NCBI RefSeq assembly: GCF_012033785.1
Contig: NZ_JAAVJC010000014.1
Location: forward strand, 1-45,254
Direction: 5' to 3'
From: Streptomyces bohaiensis
GTDB taxonomy: Bacteria; Actinomycetota; Actinomycetes; Streptomycetales; Streptomycetaceae
Length of the DNA: 45,254 nucleotides
Positions 25,399 to 36,312 of the stretch are shown here, one piece after another. The position numbers were made by a program, and so were the translations under genes. The notes under the pieces were generated by a model, which ran no database searches, was not told the origin of the DNA, and was given only the letters and a program-made list of their open reading frames with translations. Each line of letters starts with the position of its first letter. Positions within the stretch are counted from its first letter, which is position 1.

Positions 25399-26777
25399 GG
25401 CCCGGCACCGCCGAGCACCCCGCGGCGTCCGCCACGCGGGAGCGGCTCGCCCGCTCCGCCGCGGCGACCGGCTCCCCGGGCCTCGCCGCCGACGTCCGCG
25501 ACTGGCTCGCCTCCCGGGGCCGGGCCCGACCCTCCCGGGTCCGGCGGATACCCCTCGCCGCGCTCGACGGCTGGCGGTTCGAGGAGGACGGCGGCGACCT
25601 CGCACACACCAGCGGCCGGTTCTTCCGTGTCGAGGGCGTCCGGATCGACGGCGGCCCCCACCCCTTCGGCGACTGGCAGCAGCCGATCATCCGGCAGCCC
25701 GAGATCGGCCTCCTCGGCATCCTGGCCAAGGAGTTCGACGGCGTCCTGCACTTCCTGATGCAGGCCAAGATGGAGCCCGGCAACCCCAACCTGCTCCAGC
25801 TCTCACCCACCGTGCAGGCCACCCGCAGCAACTACCAGCGCGCGCACGGCGGTTCCGCCGTCCGGTACCTCGACCACTTCACCGGTGACCGCCCCGGCCG
25901 GCCGCTGACCGACGGACTCCAGTCCGAGCACGGCTCCTGGTTCTGGCAGAAGTCCAACCGCAACGTCGTCGTCGAGACCGACGCGGAGGTGGCCCCCGAC
26001 CCCGACTTCCGCTGGTTCACCCTCGGGGAACTGGGCGCCCTGCTCCACCACGACGACCTCGTCAACATGGACTCCCGCTCCGTCCTGGCCTGCCTGCCCG
26101 CGCCGCGGCCCGGCGGCACCCCGCGGCACACCGCCGTGGAGATCGCCTCCTGGCTGACGGGGGAGCGCGCCCGCCGCCGCCTCCTCGCCCGGCCGGTCCC
26201 GCTGCGTTCCGTGGCGGGGTGGACCCGCGAGGAGTCCGCGGTACGGCACCGGGAGGACCGCTGGTTCCGGGTGGTCGCCGTCGCGGTGGAGAGCGAGAGC
26301 CGTGAGGTGGCCGGCTGGACCCAGCCGCTGTTCGAGCCGTGCGGGCCGGGCGTCACCGCGTTCCTCGTCCGCCGGATCGGCGGCGTCCCCCACCTGCTGG
26401 CCCAGGCCCGAGCCGAACCCGGCCTGCTGCACACCGTCGAGATCGCCCCCACCGTCCAGTACGCGCCGCACAACTACGCCCACCTGCCGACCGCGGCCCG
26501 GCCGCGCCACGCCGACCTCGTCGCCGCCGCCACCGGTCCCGCGGTGCGCTACTCCGCCCTCCACTCCGACGAGGGCGGCCGCTTCCTCGACGCCCGCACC
26601 CGCTGCCTGTTCGTCTCCGTCGACCACCTCGACGACCCCGCCGCCGACGACCCGGGGCCCGGCTTCTGCTGGCTCACCCCCGACCAGCTCGGCGCCCTCA
26701 CCCGGCAGGGCCACCAGGTCAACGTGCAGGCGCGTACGCTGCTCTCCGTCCTGCACACCGGAGGAGTGACGCTGTGA
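25395..26777 (+). CDS. NDP-hexose 2,3-dehydratase (SpnO/EvaA-like)
   Basis: A 460-residue two-repeat protein of the hexose 2,3-dehydratase family. Each half (about 50-235 and 250-460) repeats a Nudix-like unit: VQATRSNYQRAHGG in the first and VQYAPHNYAH in the second, with FRWFTLGELGALLHHDDLVN and FCWLTPDQLGALTRQGHQVN as matching closing segments. It eliminates the C2 hydroxyl from 4-keto-6-deoxy sugars, and the product is then reduced by the next gene. ATG 25395 overlaps the previous stop. Confidence 0.93.
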   Translation: MRPGTAEHPAASATRERLARSAAATGSPGLAADVRDWLASRGRARPSRVRRIPLAALDGWRFEEDGGDLAHTSGRFFRVEGVRIDGGPHPFGDWQQPIIRQPEIGLLGILAKEFDGVLHFLMQAKMEPGNPNLLQLSPTVQATRSNYQRAHGGSAVRYLDHFTGDRPGRPLTDGLQSEHGSWFWQKSNRNVVVETDAEVAPDPDFRWFTLGELGALLHHDDLVNMDSRSVLACLPAPRPGGTPRHTAVEIASWLTGERARRRLLARPVPLRSVAGWTREESAVRHREDRWFRVVAVAVESESREVAGWTQPLFEPCGPGVTAFLVRRIGGVPHLLAQARAEPGLLHTVEIAPTVQYAPHNYAHLPTAARPRHADLVAAATGPAVRYSALHSDEGGRFLDARTRCLFVSVDHLDDPAADDPGPGFCWLTPDQLGALTRQGHQVNVQARTLLSVLHTGGVTL

Positions 26778-27814
26778 CCGGCCACGACCGGCCCGGGACC
26801 GGGAGCGACCGCCCCGCGGTGCGGGTCGCGGTCCTCGGCACCGCCGACATCGCCCGGCGCCGCATGCTGCCCGCGTTCGCCGCGTGCCCCGACACCACCG
26901 TCGCCGTCGTCGCCGGCCGGGACCCGGAACGGACCGCCGCGCTCGCCCGTTCCTACGGCTGCCGCGCCGCCGCCACCTACGACGAGCCGCTCGCCGACGA
27001 CACCGTCGACGCGGTCTACGTGCCGCTGCCCAACTCGCTGCACCACCGCTGGGCGCGCGCCGCGCTGCTGGCCGGCAAGCACGTGCTGGTCGAGAAGCCG
27101 GCCGCGACCTCGGCGGCGGACGCCGAGGAACTGGTGGCCCTCGCCCGCGACCGCGGCCTCGCCCTGGTGGAGAACGTCCTCTTCCCCCACCATCCGCAGC
27201 ACCGGGAGGCCGTGCGGCTCGTCACCGACGGGGCGATCGGCCGGGTCCAGTCGCTGGAGGCGGCGTTCACCGTCCCGCGCCGCGCCGAGGGCGACATCCG
27301 CCACCGCCCGGAGCTCGGCGGCGGGGCACTGTGGGACGTCGGTGTCTACCCCGTGCGGGCGGCCCTCCACCTGGCAGCGGTGCTCATGCCACCCGGCGCC
27401 CCTCCGGGACCGCCGGGCGCGTCCCCGCTCCGGCTCGTCGGCGCCACCTCCCGCCGCCGGCCCGGCGAGGCGGTGGACACCGCCGGCAGCGCCCTCCTCG
27501 ACGCGGGCGAGGGTGTCGCCGTCCAGCTCACCTACGGCCTCGACCACGCCTACCGCAGCAGCTACACCCTGCACGGCACCACGGGACGCCTCACCGTCGA
27601 GCCCGCGTTCACTCCGCCCGCCGACCACCGCCCGCTCCTGCGGCTGGAGCGCGACGGCACCGTGCACGACCACCCCGCGGCCGCCGCGGACCAGGTCGCC
27701 CGCGCGGTGGCGGCGTTCGCCCAGGCGGTGCGCACGCGCGCGGAGCCCAGCGGCGACCTGGTGACCCAGGCCCGCCTCCTCGCGGCCGTCGCCCGCGCCG
27801 CGGCACCTGCCTGA
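26774..27814 (+). CDS. NDP-hexose 3-ketoreductase (Gfo/Idh/MocA family, SpnN-like)
   Basis: A 346-residue oxidoreductase. The NAD(P)-binding strand VRVAVLGTADIARRRML is followed by a VVAGRDPERTAALA turn, and the family signature EKPAATS lies at about 107-113. It reduces the 3-keto intermediate released by the 2,3-dehydratase, giving 4-keto-2,6-dideoxyhexose. GTG 26774 overlaps the dehydratase stop; the longer open frame upstream is antiphase of that gene. It is the last gene of the sugar operon and the right-hand end of the recognisable cluster. Confidence 0.92.
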   Translation: MTGHDRPGTGSDRPAVRVAVLGTADIARRRMLPAFAACPDTTVAVVAGRDPERTAALARSYGCRAAATYDEPLADDTVDAVYVPLPNSLHHRWARAALLAGKHVLVEKPAATSAADAEELVALARDRGLALVENVLFPHHPQHREAVRLVTDGAIGRVQSLEAAFTVPRRAEGDIRHRPELGGGALWDVGVYPVRAALHLAAVLMPPGAPPGPPGASPLRLVGATSRRRPGEAVDTAGSALLDAGEGVAVQLTYGLDHAYRSSYTLHGTTGRLTVEPAFTPPADHRPLLRLERDGTVHDHPAAAADQVARAVAAFAQAVRTRAEPSGDLVTQARLLAAVARAAAPA

Positions 27815-27977
27815 CCCGGCGCAGGTCTGACCCGGCACCTGTCCGACAGCGACACCTGCCTGACGCGGCGGCGGGCGCGGCGCCCTCGGCCCGGGCCGCG
27901 CGGGCGCCCTCCGGTCGCACGCGGGAAAGCGGGGGCGGGGGAGCGCGCCGCGCGTCACCCGCCGCGCGGGCGCCGCC

Positions 27978-28400
27978 TCACGACCGCGCGCGGTCGTAGC
28001 GCTGCTGCGCCCCGATCACCGCCGGCATCTCGGCGTGGAGCAGCTCGATGAGGGCGAGCAGCCGGTCGGCGGTGTCCCGGCCCAGCTCGGTCAGCCGGTA
28101 CTCCACCCGCGGCGGCAGCACCGCATGGACCTCCCGGTGGACGAACCCGTCGCGTTCCAGGGACTGGAGCGTCTGGGCGAGCATCTTCTCGCTGATCCCG
28201 TCGACGCGGCGGCGCAGCGCGTTGAACCGGGCCGGTCCCTCCCGGAGCGCCGCCAGGACGAGCGCTCCCCACCGGCCGGTGAGGTGCTCCAGCACGGGGC
28301 GCGAGGGGCAGCCGCGCGCGAAGACGTCGAACGGCTTCGCCGTGACCGCCTGCGGCGGGCCGGTGCGGGCGGCAGCGGCCGCCCGGGGGGTCTCGCTCAT
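27978..28400 (-). CDS. HxlR-family transcriptional regulator
   Basis: A 140-residue winged-helix protein of HxlR/YtfH type. CPSRPVLEHLTGRW in place of the usual Cys-x-x-x-x-x-L-xx-GKW opening keeps the sensing Cys, and RFNALRRRVDGISEKMLAQTLQSLERDGFV is the recognition region, here split as RFNALRRRVDGISEK and MLAQTLQSLERDGFV. ATG 28400. It is divergent from a quinone-reductase-like gene, the same pairing as E. coli ytfH/ytfG, which suggests it represses that neighbour until an electrophile or quinone modifies the Cys. Confidence 0.9.
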   Translation of the reverse strand: MSETPRAAAAARTGPPQAVTAKPFDVFARGCPSRPVLEHLTGRWGALVLAALREGPARFNALRRRVDGISEKMLAQTLQSLERDGFVHREVHAVLPPRVEYRLTELGRDTADRLLALIELLHAEMPAVIGAQQRYDRARS

Positions 28401-28428
28401 GGCGCCATCGTACCGCCGAAAACGCAGC

Positions 28429-28469
28429 ACTTTCGAAAAGTTTGCACTGCGGAACTCGCGGCGTAGATT
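28429..28469 (+). promoter_or_regulatory. Promoter and dyad in the HxlR/reductase divergent gap
   Basis: TTGCAC (28442-28447) and TAGATT (28464-28469), with a 16-base spacer, make a good vegetative promoter for the reductase. The dyad ACTTT-CGA-AAAGT (28429-28441) abuts the -35 box and is a plausible HxlR operator. Confidence 0.6.
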
Positions 28470-28565
28470 GGATGCCGTACCCGCACGGTACGGACCGCCG
28501 TACCGACGCCCCGCTCCGGGCCCGCCGACGGCGGCCCAGCACCGCAGAACCGAAGGAAGTACGTG

Positions 28566-29426
<861 letters not shown>

Positions 29427-29528
29427 CCGCCCCGCTGCGCCGCGCCGCCCCGCCGTCCTGCCGCCCCGCCGTCCTGCCGTCCGGACGGTGCGGGTCGGCC
29501 GGGGCACAGCAGCGGCTGCCCGTCGCCG

Positions 29529-30347
29529 TCAGGCGCCGCGGTGCGGCACGCCGGCCGCGAGGTGCAGCCGGGTGAAGGCCAACGCTTCCGCGAGGTCCGC
29601 CTCCCGCTCGTCGCCGGAGACCGCCCGCCGCGTGTTCACCTCCACCACCACGTGCCCGGTGAACCCCGTCGCGCCCAGCCGGCCCAGCAGTTCCCCGCAG
29701 GGCTGGCTGCCGCGCCCCGGCACCAGGTGCTCGTCCTTGGCCGTGCCCGTGCCGTCGGCGATGTGGACGTGCGCCAGCCGGTCACCCATCCGCTCCGCCA
29801 TCGCGAGCGTGTCCACCCGCGCGGTCGCGGTGTGCGAGGTGTCCAGCGTGACGTGGCGGTAGTCGCTCTCCGTCGGGTCCCAGCCGGGGGAGTAGGCGAG
29901 CATCTCGCGCTTGCGGTACCGCCACGGGTACATGTTCTCCACCGCGATGCGCACGTCGGTGTCGTCGGCCAACCGCCGCACCCCGGCGACGAAGTCCGCC
30001 GCGTAGGCGCGCTGCCACCGGAACGGCGGATGCACCACCACGGTGTCCGCCCCCAGCCGCTCCGCGGCCGAGCGCGACCGCCGGAGCTTCACCCACGGGT
30101 CGGTCGACCACACCCGCTGCGTGATCAGCAGACACGGCGCGTGGATCGCCAGCACCGGCACGTCATGGCGCTCCGACAGCCGTGCCAGCTCGTCGACGTC
30201 CTGACTGACGGGGTCGGTCCACACCATGACCTCGACGCCGTCGTACCCCAGCCGGGCCGCCGTCTCGAACGCGGCCGCGGTGTTCTCCGGGTAGACGGAG
30301 GCGGTGGACAGGCCGACACGCGTCGGCGGTAGCGCAGCTTCAGGCAT
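29529..30347 (-). CDS. Sugar phosphate isomerase/epimerase-like TIM-barrel protein
   Basis: A 272-residue xylose-isomerase-like (AP endonuclease 2 fold) protein. Strands and metal-ligand segments include [67 protein letters not shown] and VVVEVNTR. Substrate is unknown; such proteins act on sugars or inositols or cleave DNA at abasic sites. ATG 30347. It is divergent from the ABC ATPase across a 94-base gap. It is most likely core metabolism and not part of the cluster, as its orthologues in streptomycetes neighbour the phosphatase and ilvD region. Confidence 0.8.
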   Translation of the reverse strand: MPEAALPPTRVGLSTASVYPENTAAAFETAARLGYDGVEVMVWTDPVSQDVDELARLSERHDVPVLAIHAPCLLITQRVWSTDPWVKLRRSRSAAERLGADTVVVHPPFRWQRAYAADFVAGVRRLADDTDVRIAVENMYPWRYRKREMLAYSPGWDPTESDYRHVTLDTSHTATARVDTLAMAERMGDRLAHVHIADGTGTAKDEHLVPGRGSQPCGELLGRLGATGFTGHVVVEVNTRRAVSGDEREADLAEALAFTRLHLAAGVPHRGA

Positions 30348-30441
30348 AACGCGCCCCAGCGTAGACGCTGCCGCGGCCGCACCGGCGGACGCCGACCGCG
30401 ACCTGCTTGACCCCGCCGCCGCCACGGAGCACGATGCGGAC

Positions 30442-31254
30442 GTGAGCGACGAACCGGGAGCGAACCGGTCAGAACCGGCCCGGCCGCGCGGCGCCGCCGG
30501 TGCGTCGGGGCGACCGGCTGCGGTCGACGCCCGGGAGCTGACCGTCGAGCGCGGCGGGCGGCCCGTCCTCCACGGCATCACCCTCACCGTCGCGCCGGGC
30601 ACCGTCACCGGGCTGCTCGGGCCGTCCGGCTGCGGCAAGACCACCCTGCTCCGTTCCGTCGTCGGCACCCAGGCGCGCGTCCACGGCCGGCTCAGTGTCC
30701 TCGGCCGCCCGGCCGGCGACCCCGGGCTCCGCTCCCGCATCGGGTACGTCACCCAGGAGCCCTCCGTCTACCGCGACCTGACCGTCCGGCAGAACCTCGA
30801 CCACTACGCCGCGATCCTCGGGGTCGGGCGTCGGCGCCGCGCCGCCGAAGTGGCGCGCGTCCTGGACGACGTGGACCTGCGGGACCGGGCCGGGGCGCTC
30901 ACCGCCGACCTCTCCGGCGGACAGCGGTCGCGGGCCTCGCTCGCCGTCGCCCTCCTCGGCGAACCCGAGCTGCTCGTCCTCGACGAACCGACGGTCGGGC
31001 TCGACCCGGTGCTGCGGCGCGACCTCTGGCGCCTCTTCCACCGCCTCGCGGCGGGCCGCGGCACCACGCTGCTCATCTCCTCCCACGTCATGGACGAGGC
31101 GGACCGCTGCGACCGGCTGCTGCTGATGCGGGACGGCAGGATCCTGGCGGACGACACCCCGGACGGCCTGCGTCGCGCCACGGGCGCGGCCACCGTCGAG
31201 GACGCCTTCCTCCGCCTCGTGGAGACCCCGCCCGCCCGCGGAGGCAGCCGGTGA
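30442..31254 (+). CDS. ABC transporter ATP-binding protein
   Basis: A 270-residue ATPase. Walker [10 protein letters not shown] is at about 57-65, Q-loop [14 protein letters not shown] at about 103-116, signature LSGGQRSR at about 157-164, Walker [14 protein letters not shown] at about 176-188, and His switch LISSHVMDE at about 213. GTG 30442 is assigned because an N-terminal ~30-residue variable head precedes the ABC core; the ribosome site is weak. Its stop overlaps the permease start. The permease is frameshifted, so the transporter may be inactive in this strain. Confidence 0.88.
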   Translation: MSDEPGANRSEPARPRGAAGASGRPAAVDARELTVERGGRPVLHGITLTVAPGTVTGLLGPSGCGKTTLLRSVVGTQARVHGRLSVLGRPAGDPGLRSRIGYVTQEPSVYRDLTVRQNLDHYAAILGVGRRRRAAEVARVLDDVDLRDRAGALTADLSGGQRSRASLAVALLGEPELLVLDEPTVGLDPVLRRDLWRLFHRLAAGRGTTLLISSHVMDEADRCDRLLLMRDGRILADDTPDGLRRATGAATVEDAFLRLVETPPARGGSR

Positions 31255-32049
31255 CCGCGCAGCCCCCGACGGTCCCCGGCCGCACCCGCTCCGGCCGCAC
31301 CCGTGCCGCCGCCCACCTGACGTGCACCGGCGCGACGGCGCTGCGCGTGCTGCGGCAGCTGGCCCACGACCCGCGCACCGTCGCGCTGCTGCTGCTCGTG
31401 CCCGTCCTGCTGCTGATCCTGCTGTACTACGTCTTCGACGCCGACCGCACCGGCTTCACCCGCATCGGCGCCATCCTGCTCGGCGTCTTCCCGCTGATCA
31501 CCATGTTCCTGGTGACCTCCATCGCCACCGAAGCGGGAACGCTCCGGCGGCACCCTGGAGAGGCTGCTCACCATGCCGCCGGCGCGGGTCGACCTGATCG
31601 CCGGCTACGCCCTCGCGTTCGGCGGACTCGCCGTCGTCCAGGCCGCGTCGGCCACCTCCGCCGCGGTCTTCGTCCTCGACCTGCGGCCGGCCGGCTCGCC
31701 GTGGCTGCTGCTGGTCGTCGCCGTGCTCAACGCCCTGCTGGGCATGGCCCTCGGCCTGTTCGTCTCGGCGTTCGCCGCCACCGAGTTCCAGGCGGTGCAG
31801 TTCTTCCCCGCGGTGATCGTCCCGCAGATCCTGCTCTGCGGCCTCTTCGTCCCCCGGGACAGCATGCAACCGGTGCTCTCGGCCGTCTCCGACGTGCTGC
31901 CGCTCTCCTACGCGGTCGACGGCATGACCGAGGTCGTCAACCATCCCGGCGTCACGGCGGCCTACGTCCGGGACGTGGTCGTCGTCGGTGCCGTCACCGT
32001 CGCGGTGCTGGCGCTCGGCGCCGCCACCCTCCGCCGCCGCACCCCCTGA
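31251..32049 (+). pseudogene. ABC-2 permease disrupted by an apparent +1 frameshift
   Basis: The N-terminal part reads from GTG 31251 through two membrane segments to FLVTSIATEAG, then becomes Arg/Pro-rich nonsense. The continuation SGGTLERLLTMPPARVDLI and four more membrane segments, down to LRRRTP at 32049, is in another frame. Removing one base in the GAAGCGGG stretch (31530-31537) restores IATEREERSGGTLERLL-like sequence, which matches the family's RERxSGTLERL motif. It is either a genuine disabling mutation or a sequencing error. Alternatively the downstream ATG 31573 could give a truncated protein, which is unlikely to work. Confidence 0.85.
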
Positions 32050-32097
32050 CCGCAGCACCTCCGGGGGCGGGCCGCCACCCGGACAACCCCGCCGCGG

Positions 32098-33030
32098 TCA
32101 GGCCGCGCGCATCCGGTCCAGCCGCCGCAGGATCACGCCCTCCCGCAGCGCCCACGGGCAGATCTCCATCGACACCACCCCGAACAGGTCCATCGCCGCC
32201 TCCGCGACGACCGCCCCGGCGACCAACTGGTGCGCGCGCCCCTCCGAGACGCCCGGCAGCAGCGCCCGCTCCCGCGTCGGCAGCGCCGCCAGCTTCGGCG
32301 TCCACGACCGCAGCGCCTCCGCCGCCAGCTGCCGCCGCACGTACTGGCCCTCCGAGCTCCGGGCCGCGCCCGTCAGCCGCGCCAACTGCTTCAGCGTCTT
32401 GGAGGTGCCCACCACCCGGTCCGGCTCACCGATCCGCGTGAACTCGCCGACGACCTGCGCGATCTCCGACCGCACCGAACGCCGCAGCCTCCGCACGTCC
32501 CCCGGGTCCGGCGGATCGCCCGGCAGCCGGCCCGCCGTCAACCGCCCCGCTCCCAGCGGCAGCGAGACCGCCGCCGCCGGCTCCTCGTCCGTCCCGAACG
32601 CGATCTCCAGCGAGCCGCCGCCGATGTCGACCATCAGCAGCCGGCCCGCCGACCACCCCAGCCAGCGCCGGGCCGCCAGAAACGTCAGCCGCGCCTCGTC
32701 CGCACCGGACAGCACCTGGAGCGTGACGCCGGTCGCGGCCTCCACCCGCCGCAGCACCTCGTCCGCGTTGGTGGCGTCCCGGACCGCCGACGTCGCGAAC
32801 GGCAGCAACTCGGCGACGCCCCGGTCCTCCGCCACGGTCAACGCGTCGTGCACCGTGGTGATCAGCCGCTCTATCCCGTCGCTCCCGATGGCGCCCGAGG
32901 AGTCCAGCAACTCGGCGAGGCGCAGCTCCGCCTTGTGGGAGTAGGCGGGCAGCGGGCGGGCGCCGGGATGTGCGTCGACCACCAACAGGTGGACCGTATT
33001 CGATCCCACATCGAGAACACCTAGTCTCAT
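32098..33030 (-). CDS. Ppx/GppA-family exopolyphosphatase
   Basis: A 310-residue ASKHA-fold phosphatase. It starts [20 protein letters not shown], split as [13 protein letters not shown] then HLLVVDA; P-loop-like [16 protein letters not shown] is near 98 and the second phosphate loop [14 protein letters not shown] near 140. It hydrolyses polyphosphate or ppGpp-type nucleotides. About 310 residues is the short actinobacterial form without the C-terminal HD extension. ATG 33030. It is divergent from the Cys-rich gene, with almost no gap, as commonly seen in streptomycete core regions. Confidence 0.92.
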   Translation of the reverse strand: MRLGVLDVGSNTVHLLVVDAHPGARPLPAYSHKAELRLAELLDSSGAIGSDGIERLITTVHDALTVAEDRGVAELLPFATSAVRDATNADEVLRRVEAATGVTLQVLSGADEARLTFLAARRWLGWSAGRLLMVDIGGGSLEIAFGTDEEPAAAVSLPLGAGRLTAGRLPGDPPDPGDVRRLRRSVRSEIAQVVGEFTRIGEPDRVVGTSKTLKQLARLTGAARSSEGQYVRRQLAAEALRSWTPKLAALPTRERALLPGVSEGRAHQLVAGAVVAEAAMDLFGVVSMEICPWALREGVILRRLDRMRAA

Positions 33031-33067
33031 GGGCCGCCACGCTACTCCTTCCCCGTACCCTGGCGGT

Positions 33068-33991
33068 GTGACATCGACGAATCGGGCAAAGCTCGGCAAA
33101 CGACGGAAAGCCCGAGGCCAGAGCGGTGATGAGCCCGCCGCTGCGCCGGCCCCGACGGACGGCGCGAGCCGCCGTGCCGCCGGTGACGAGGTCGACCTCG
33201 ACTTCCCCCGCGCCTGGGTCGAGTTCCCCGACCCCGCCGACGCCGAACAGGTCTTCCGCTGCGACCTGACCTGGCTGACGTCCGGGTGGAACTGCATCTT
33301 CGGCCGCGGCTGCCAGGGCATCCGCGCCGGGCGCGCGAGCGACGGCTGCTGCACGCTCGGCGCGCACTTCTCCGACGAGGAGGACGAGGAGCGCGTCGCG
33401 CTCCATGCCGCGCGCCTCACCCCCGAGACGTGGCAGTACCACGCCGAGGGCACCGGACCCGACGGCTTCGTCGGCCTCGACGACGACGGCGAACGCCAGA
33501 CGCGCCGCGTGGACGGCGCCTGCCTCTTCCTCAACCGGCCCGGCTTCCCCGGCGGCGAGGGCTGCGCCCTGCACACCCTCGCGCTGCGGGAGGGCCGCGA
33601 GCCGCTGGAGACCAAGCCGGACGTCTGCTGGCAGCTGCCGGTGCGCCGCACCTACGAGTGGGTCGAGCAGCCGGACGGCGAGCAGCGGCTGATCGTCTCC
33701 ATCGGCGAGTACGACCGCCGCGGCTGGGGCCCGGGCGGCCACGACCTGAACTGGTGGTGCACGGGAGCGCCCTTGGCCCACGGCGGGCAGCGCCCCGTGT
33801 ACCTCTCCTACGCCCCCGAGCTGATCGAGTTGATGGGCAAGGACGGGTACGAGGTGCTGGTCGGGTTCTGCGAGGCGCGGCTGGCGGCGACCGCCCCCGC
33901 CGGGCTCCCGGACGGCGCCCGCCCGCTGCCGCTGCTCGCCCCGCACCCGGCCGACGCACCGGCAGGGGGCTGCGGCTCCGGCTGCGGCTGA
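33068..33991 (+). CDS. Conserved Cys-rich protein of unknown function
   Basis: A 307-residue protein if GTG 33068 is the start; ATG 33029 in the same frame overlaps the divergent phosphatase start and is less likely. An N-terminal basic head ([16 protein letters not shown]) is followed by a domain with many Cys, including [30 protein letters not shown] and WWC, suggesting a metal or Fe-S site. The tail ends GGCGSGCG. I recognise it as a common streptomycete hypothetical but assign no function. Next to it are the phosphatase and, 250 bases on, ilvD. Confidence 0.75.
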   Translation: MTSTNRAKLGKRRKARGQSGDEPAAAPAPTDGASRRAAGDEVDLDFPRAWVEFPDPADAEQVFRCDLTWLTSGWNCIFGRGCQGIRAGRASDGCCTLGAHFSDEEDEERVALHAARLTPETWQYHAEGTGPDGFVGLDDDGERQTRRVDGACLFLNRPGFPGGEGCALHTLALREGREPLETKPDVCWQLPVRRTYEWVEQPDGEQRLIVSIGEYDRRGWGPGGHDLNWWCTGAPLAHGGQRPVYLSYAPELIELMGKDGYEVLVGFCEARLAATAPAGLPDGARPLPLLAPHPADAPAGGCGSGCG

Positions 33992-34243
33992 CCGACCGGC
34001 CGCGCGGCCCTGCCCGCCCGGGGCCGCGCGCCTCGTTGGTCTCAGGATCCGGTACGAGCGTCCCGTCAGGCGGGCGGGACGCGTAGGCTCGACATCCGGG
34101 GCACCGTCGGACGCGCGCGACGCCGGCGCCGTGCGGAGCCCGCAGGGCCGACCGGGCCGCGGCCGTCGCCGAGCGCCGCGACCGCAGCCGGTCCCACAAC
34201 CGAACCGACCGCAGCACCGAGACCCACCCGGGAGCGCCGAGCC

Positions 34244-36088
34244 ATGCCGACACTGAGGTCCCGCACCGTCACCCACGGCCGCAACATGGCGGGGGCGCGC
34301 TCCCTCCTGCGCGCCGCCGGCGTAGCGCGCGAGGACTTCGGCAAGCCGATCATCGCCGTCGCCAACAGCTTCACCGAGTTCGTCCCCGGCCACACCCACC
34401 TCCAGCCGGTGGGCCGGATCGTCTCCGAGGCCATCAGCGCCGCCGGCGGCATCCCCCGCGAGTTCAACACCATCGCGGTCGACGACGGCATCGCCATGGG
34501 CCACAGCGGCATGCTCTACTCGCTGCCCTCCCGCGACCTGATCGCCGATTCGGTCGAGTACATGACCGAGGCGCACTGCGCCGACGCGCTGATCTGCATC
34601 TCCAACTGCGACAAGATCACCCCGGGCATGCTGATGGCCGCGCTGCGCCTCAACATCCCCACGGTCTTCGTCTCGGGCGGCCCGATGGAGGCCGGCAAGA
34701 CGACCCTGGTGGACGGCACCGTCCGCTCCAACCTGGACCTGGTGCACGCCATGTCCGAGGCGGTCTCCGACACCGTCTCCGACGAGGACCTGGAGCGCAT
34801 CGAGGAAGCCGCCTGTCCGACCTGCGGCTCCTGTTCCGGCATGTTCACCGCCAACTCGATGAACTGCCTGGTCGAGGCGTTGGGGCTCGGCCTGCCCGGC
34901 AACGGCTCCGTGCTCGCCACCCACACCGCCCGCCGCGAGCTGTACGAGGCCGCCGGCCGCACCGTGGTGGAGATCACCAAGCGCCACTACGACCAGGACG
35001 ACGCCACGGTGCTGCCCCGCGCCGTCGCCTCGCGCGCCGCCTTCGAGAACGCCATGGCGCTGGACGTCGCCATGGGCGGCTCCACCAACACCGTGCTGCA
35101 CCTGCTGGCCGCCGCCCAGGAAGCCGGCCTCGACTTCACCATGAGCGACATCGACGCGGTCTCCCGCCGGGTGCCGTGCGTCTGCAAGGTCGCGCCCAAC
35201 GGCGACTACCACATGGAGGACGTCCACCGGGCCGGCGGCATCCCCGCCATCCTGGGCGAGCTGCACCGCGCCGGCCACCTCCACGAGGACGTGCACGCCG
35301 TGCACGCCGACTCGCTCGGCGAGTGGCTCAAGAGCTGGGACATCCGCGGCGGCTCGCCCTCCCCCGAGGCCACCGAGATGTTCTACGCCGCCCCCGGCTG
35401 CGTCCGCTCCGCCACGGCCTTCTCGCAGTCGGAGCGCTGGGACACCCTGGACACCGACGCCGCCGGCGGCTGCATCCGCGACGCCGCGCACGCCTACAGC
35501 GCCGACGGCGGCCTCGCCGTGCTCTACGGCAACCTCGCCACCGACGGCTGCGTCGTGAAGACGGCCGGCGTCGACGAGTCGATCTGGACCTTCACCGGCC
35601 CCGCGGTGGTCGTGGAGTCCCAAGAGGCGGCGGTCGAGGCGATCCTCCAGAAGCGCGTCACCGAGGGCGACGTGGTCGTCGTCCGCTACGAGGGCCCCAA
35701 GGGCGGCCCCGGCATGCAGGAGATGCTGTACCCGACCGCCTTCCTCAAGGGGCGCGGCCTCGGCGCCAAGTGCGCGCTGATCACCGACGGCCGGTTCTCG
35801 GGCGGGACCTCCGGGCTGTCCATCGGCCACGTCTCCCCGGAGGCCGCGGCCGGCGGCACCATCGCCCTCGTCGAGAGCGGCGACCTCATCGCCATCGACA
35901 TCCCGAACCGCACCATCGAGCTCAAGGTGGACGACGCCACGCTCGCCGCCCGGCGTGAGGCGCTCGACGGGCAGTACCGGCCCGTCGACCGCGAGCGCAC
36001 GGTCTCGCTGGCGCTGCGCGCCTACGCCGCCATGGCGACCAGCGCCGACAAGGGCGCCGTCCGCGACATCACCAAGCTGGAGGGCTGA
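34244..36088 (+). CDS. ilvD: Dihydroxy-acid dehydratase
   Basis: A 614-residue IlvD/Edd enzyme that dehydrates 2,3-dihydroxy-isovalerate or -methylvalerate in branched-chain amino acid synthesis. Fe-S ligands appear in [10 protein letters not shown] (about 122) and [18 protein letters not shown] (about 191-208). The signature SGGPMEAG and the C-terminal [20 protein letters not shown] region (written in two parts) are present, and the length is standard. ATG 34244; the 250 bases upstream hold no gene I can see. It is a housekeeping anchor for the right block. Confidence 0.97.
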   Translation: MPTLRSRTVTHGRNMAGARSLLRAAGVAREDFGKPIIAVANSFTEFVPGHTHLQPVGRIVSEAISAAGGIPREFNTIAVDDGIAMGHSGMLYSLPSRDLIADSVEYMTEAHCADALICISNCDKITPGMLMAALRLNIPTVFVSGGPMEAGKTTLVDGTVRSNLDLVHAMSEAVSDTVSDEDLERIEEAACPTCGSCSGMFTANSMNCLVEALGLGLPGNGSVLATHTARRELYEAAGRTVVEITKRHYDQDDATVLPRAVASRAAFENAMALDVAMGGSTNTVLHLLAAAQEAGLDFTMSDIDAVSRRVPCVCKVAPNGDYHMEDVHRAGGIPAILGELHRAGHLHEDVHAVHADSLGEWLKSWDIRGGSPSPEATEMFYAAPGCVRSATAFSQSERWDTLDTDAAGGCIRDAAHAYSADGGLAVLYGNLATDGCVVKTAGVDESIWTFTGPAVVVESQEAAVEAILQKRVTEGDVVVVRYEGPKGGPGMQEMLYPTAFLKGRGLGAKCALITDGRFSGGTSGLSIGHVSPEAAAGGTIALVESGDLIAIDIPNRTIELKVDDATLAARREALDGQYRPVDRERTVSLALRAYAAMATSADKGAVRDITKLEG

Positions 36089-36312
36089 CCGCCCGAAGGC
36101 CCCCGCACGTCCGCACGCCGCCCTCCGCCCGCTCCGGGCGGAGGGCGGCGGCGTCACGTCACGCCCCGGACCGCCGTCGCTCCGCCCGCTCTACCACCGG
36201 GTCGCCGCCTACGGGCGGGTTCGCGGGTGTTTCGCTCGTTCGGTCCGGTGAACCCTTTCTGCGCTGGGTAGTGTGGGCGGCACGAGGCAGAATCCCGTGC
36301 ATGGGAGGACTC

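Noticed and set aside
31573..32049. Independent short permease gene starting at ATG 31573
   Set aside because: It begins in the middle of the conserved TLERLLTMPPAR motif and lacks the first two membrane segments found in the upstream frame.
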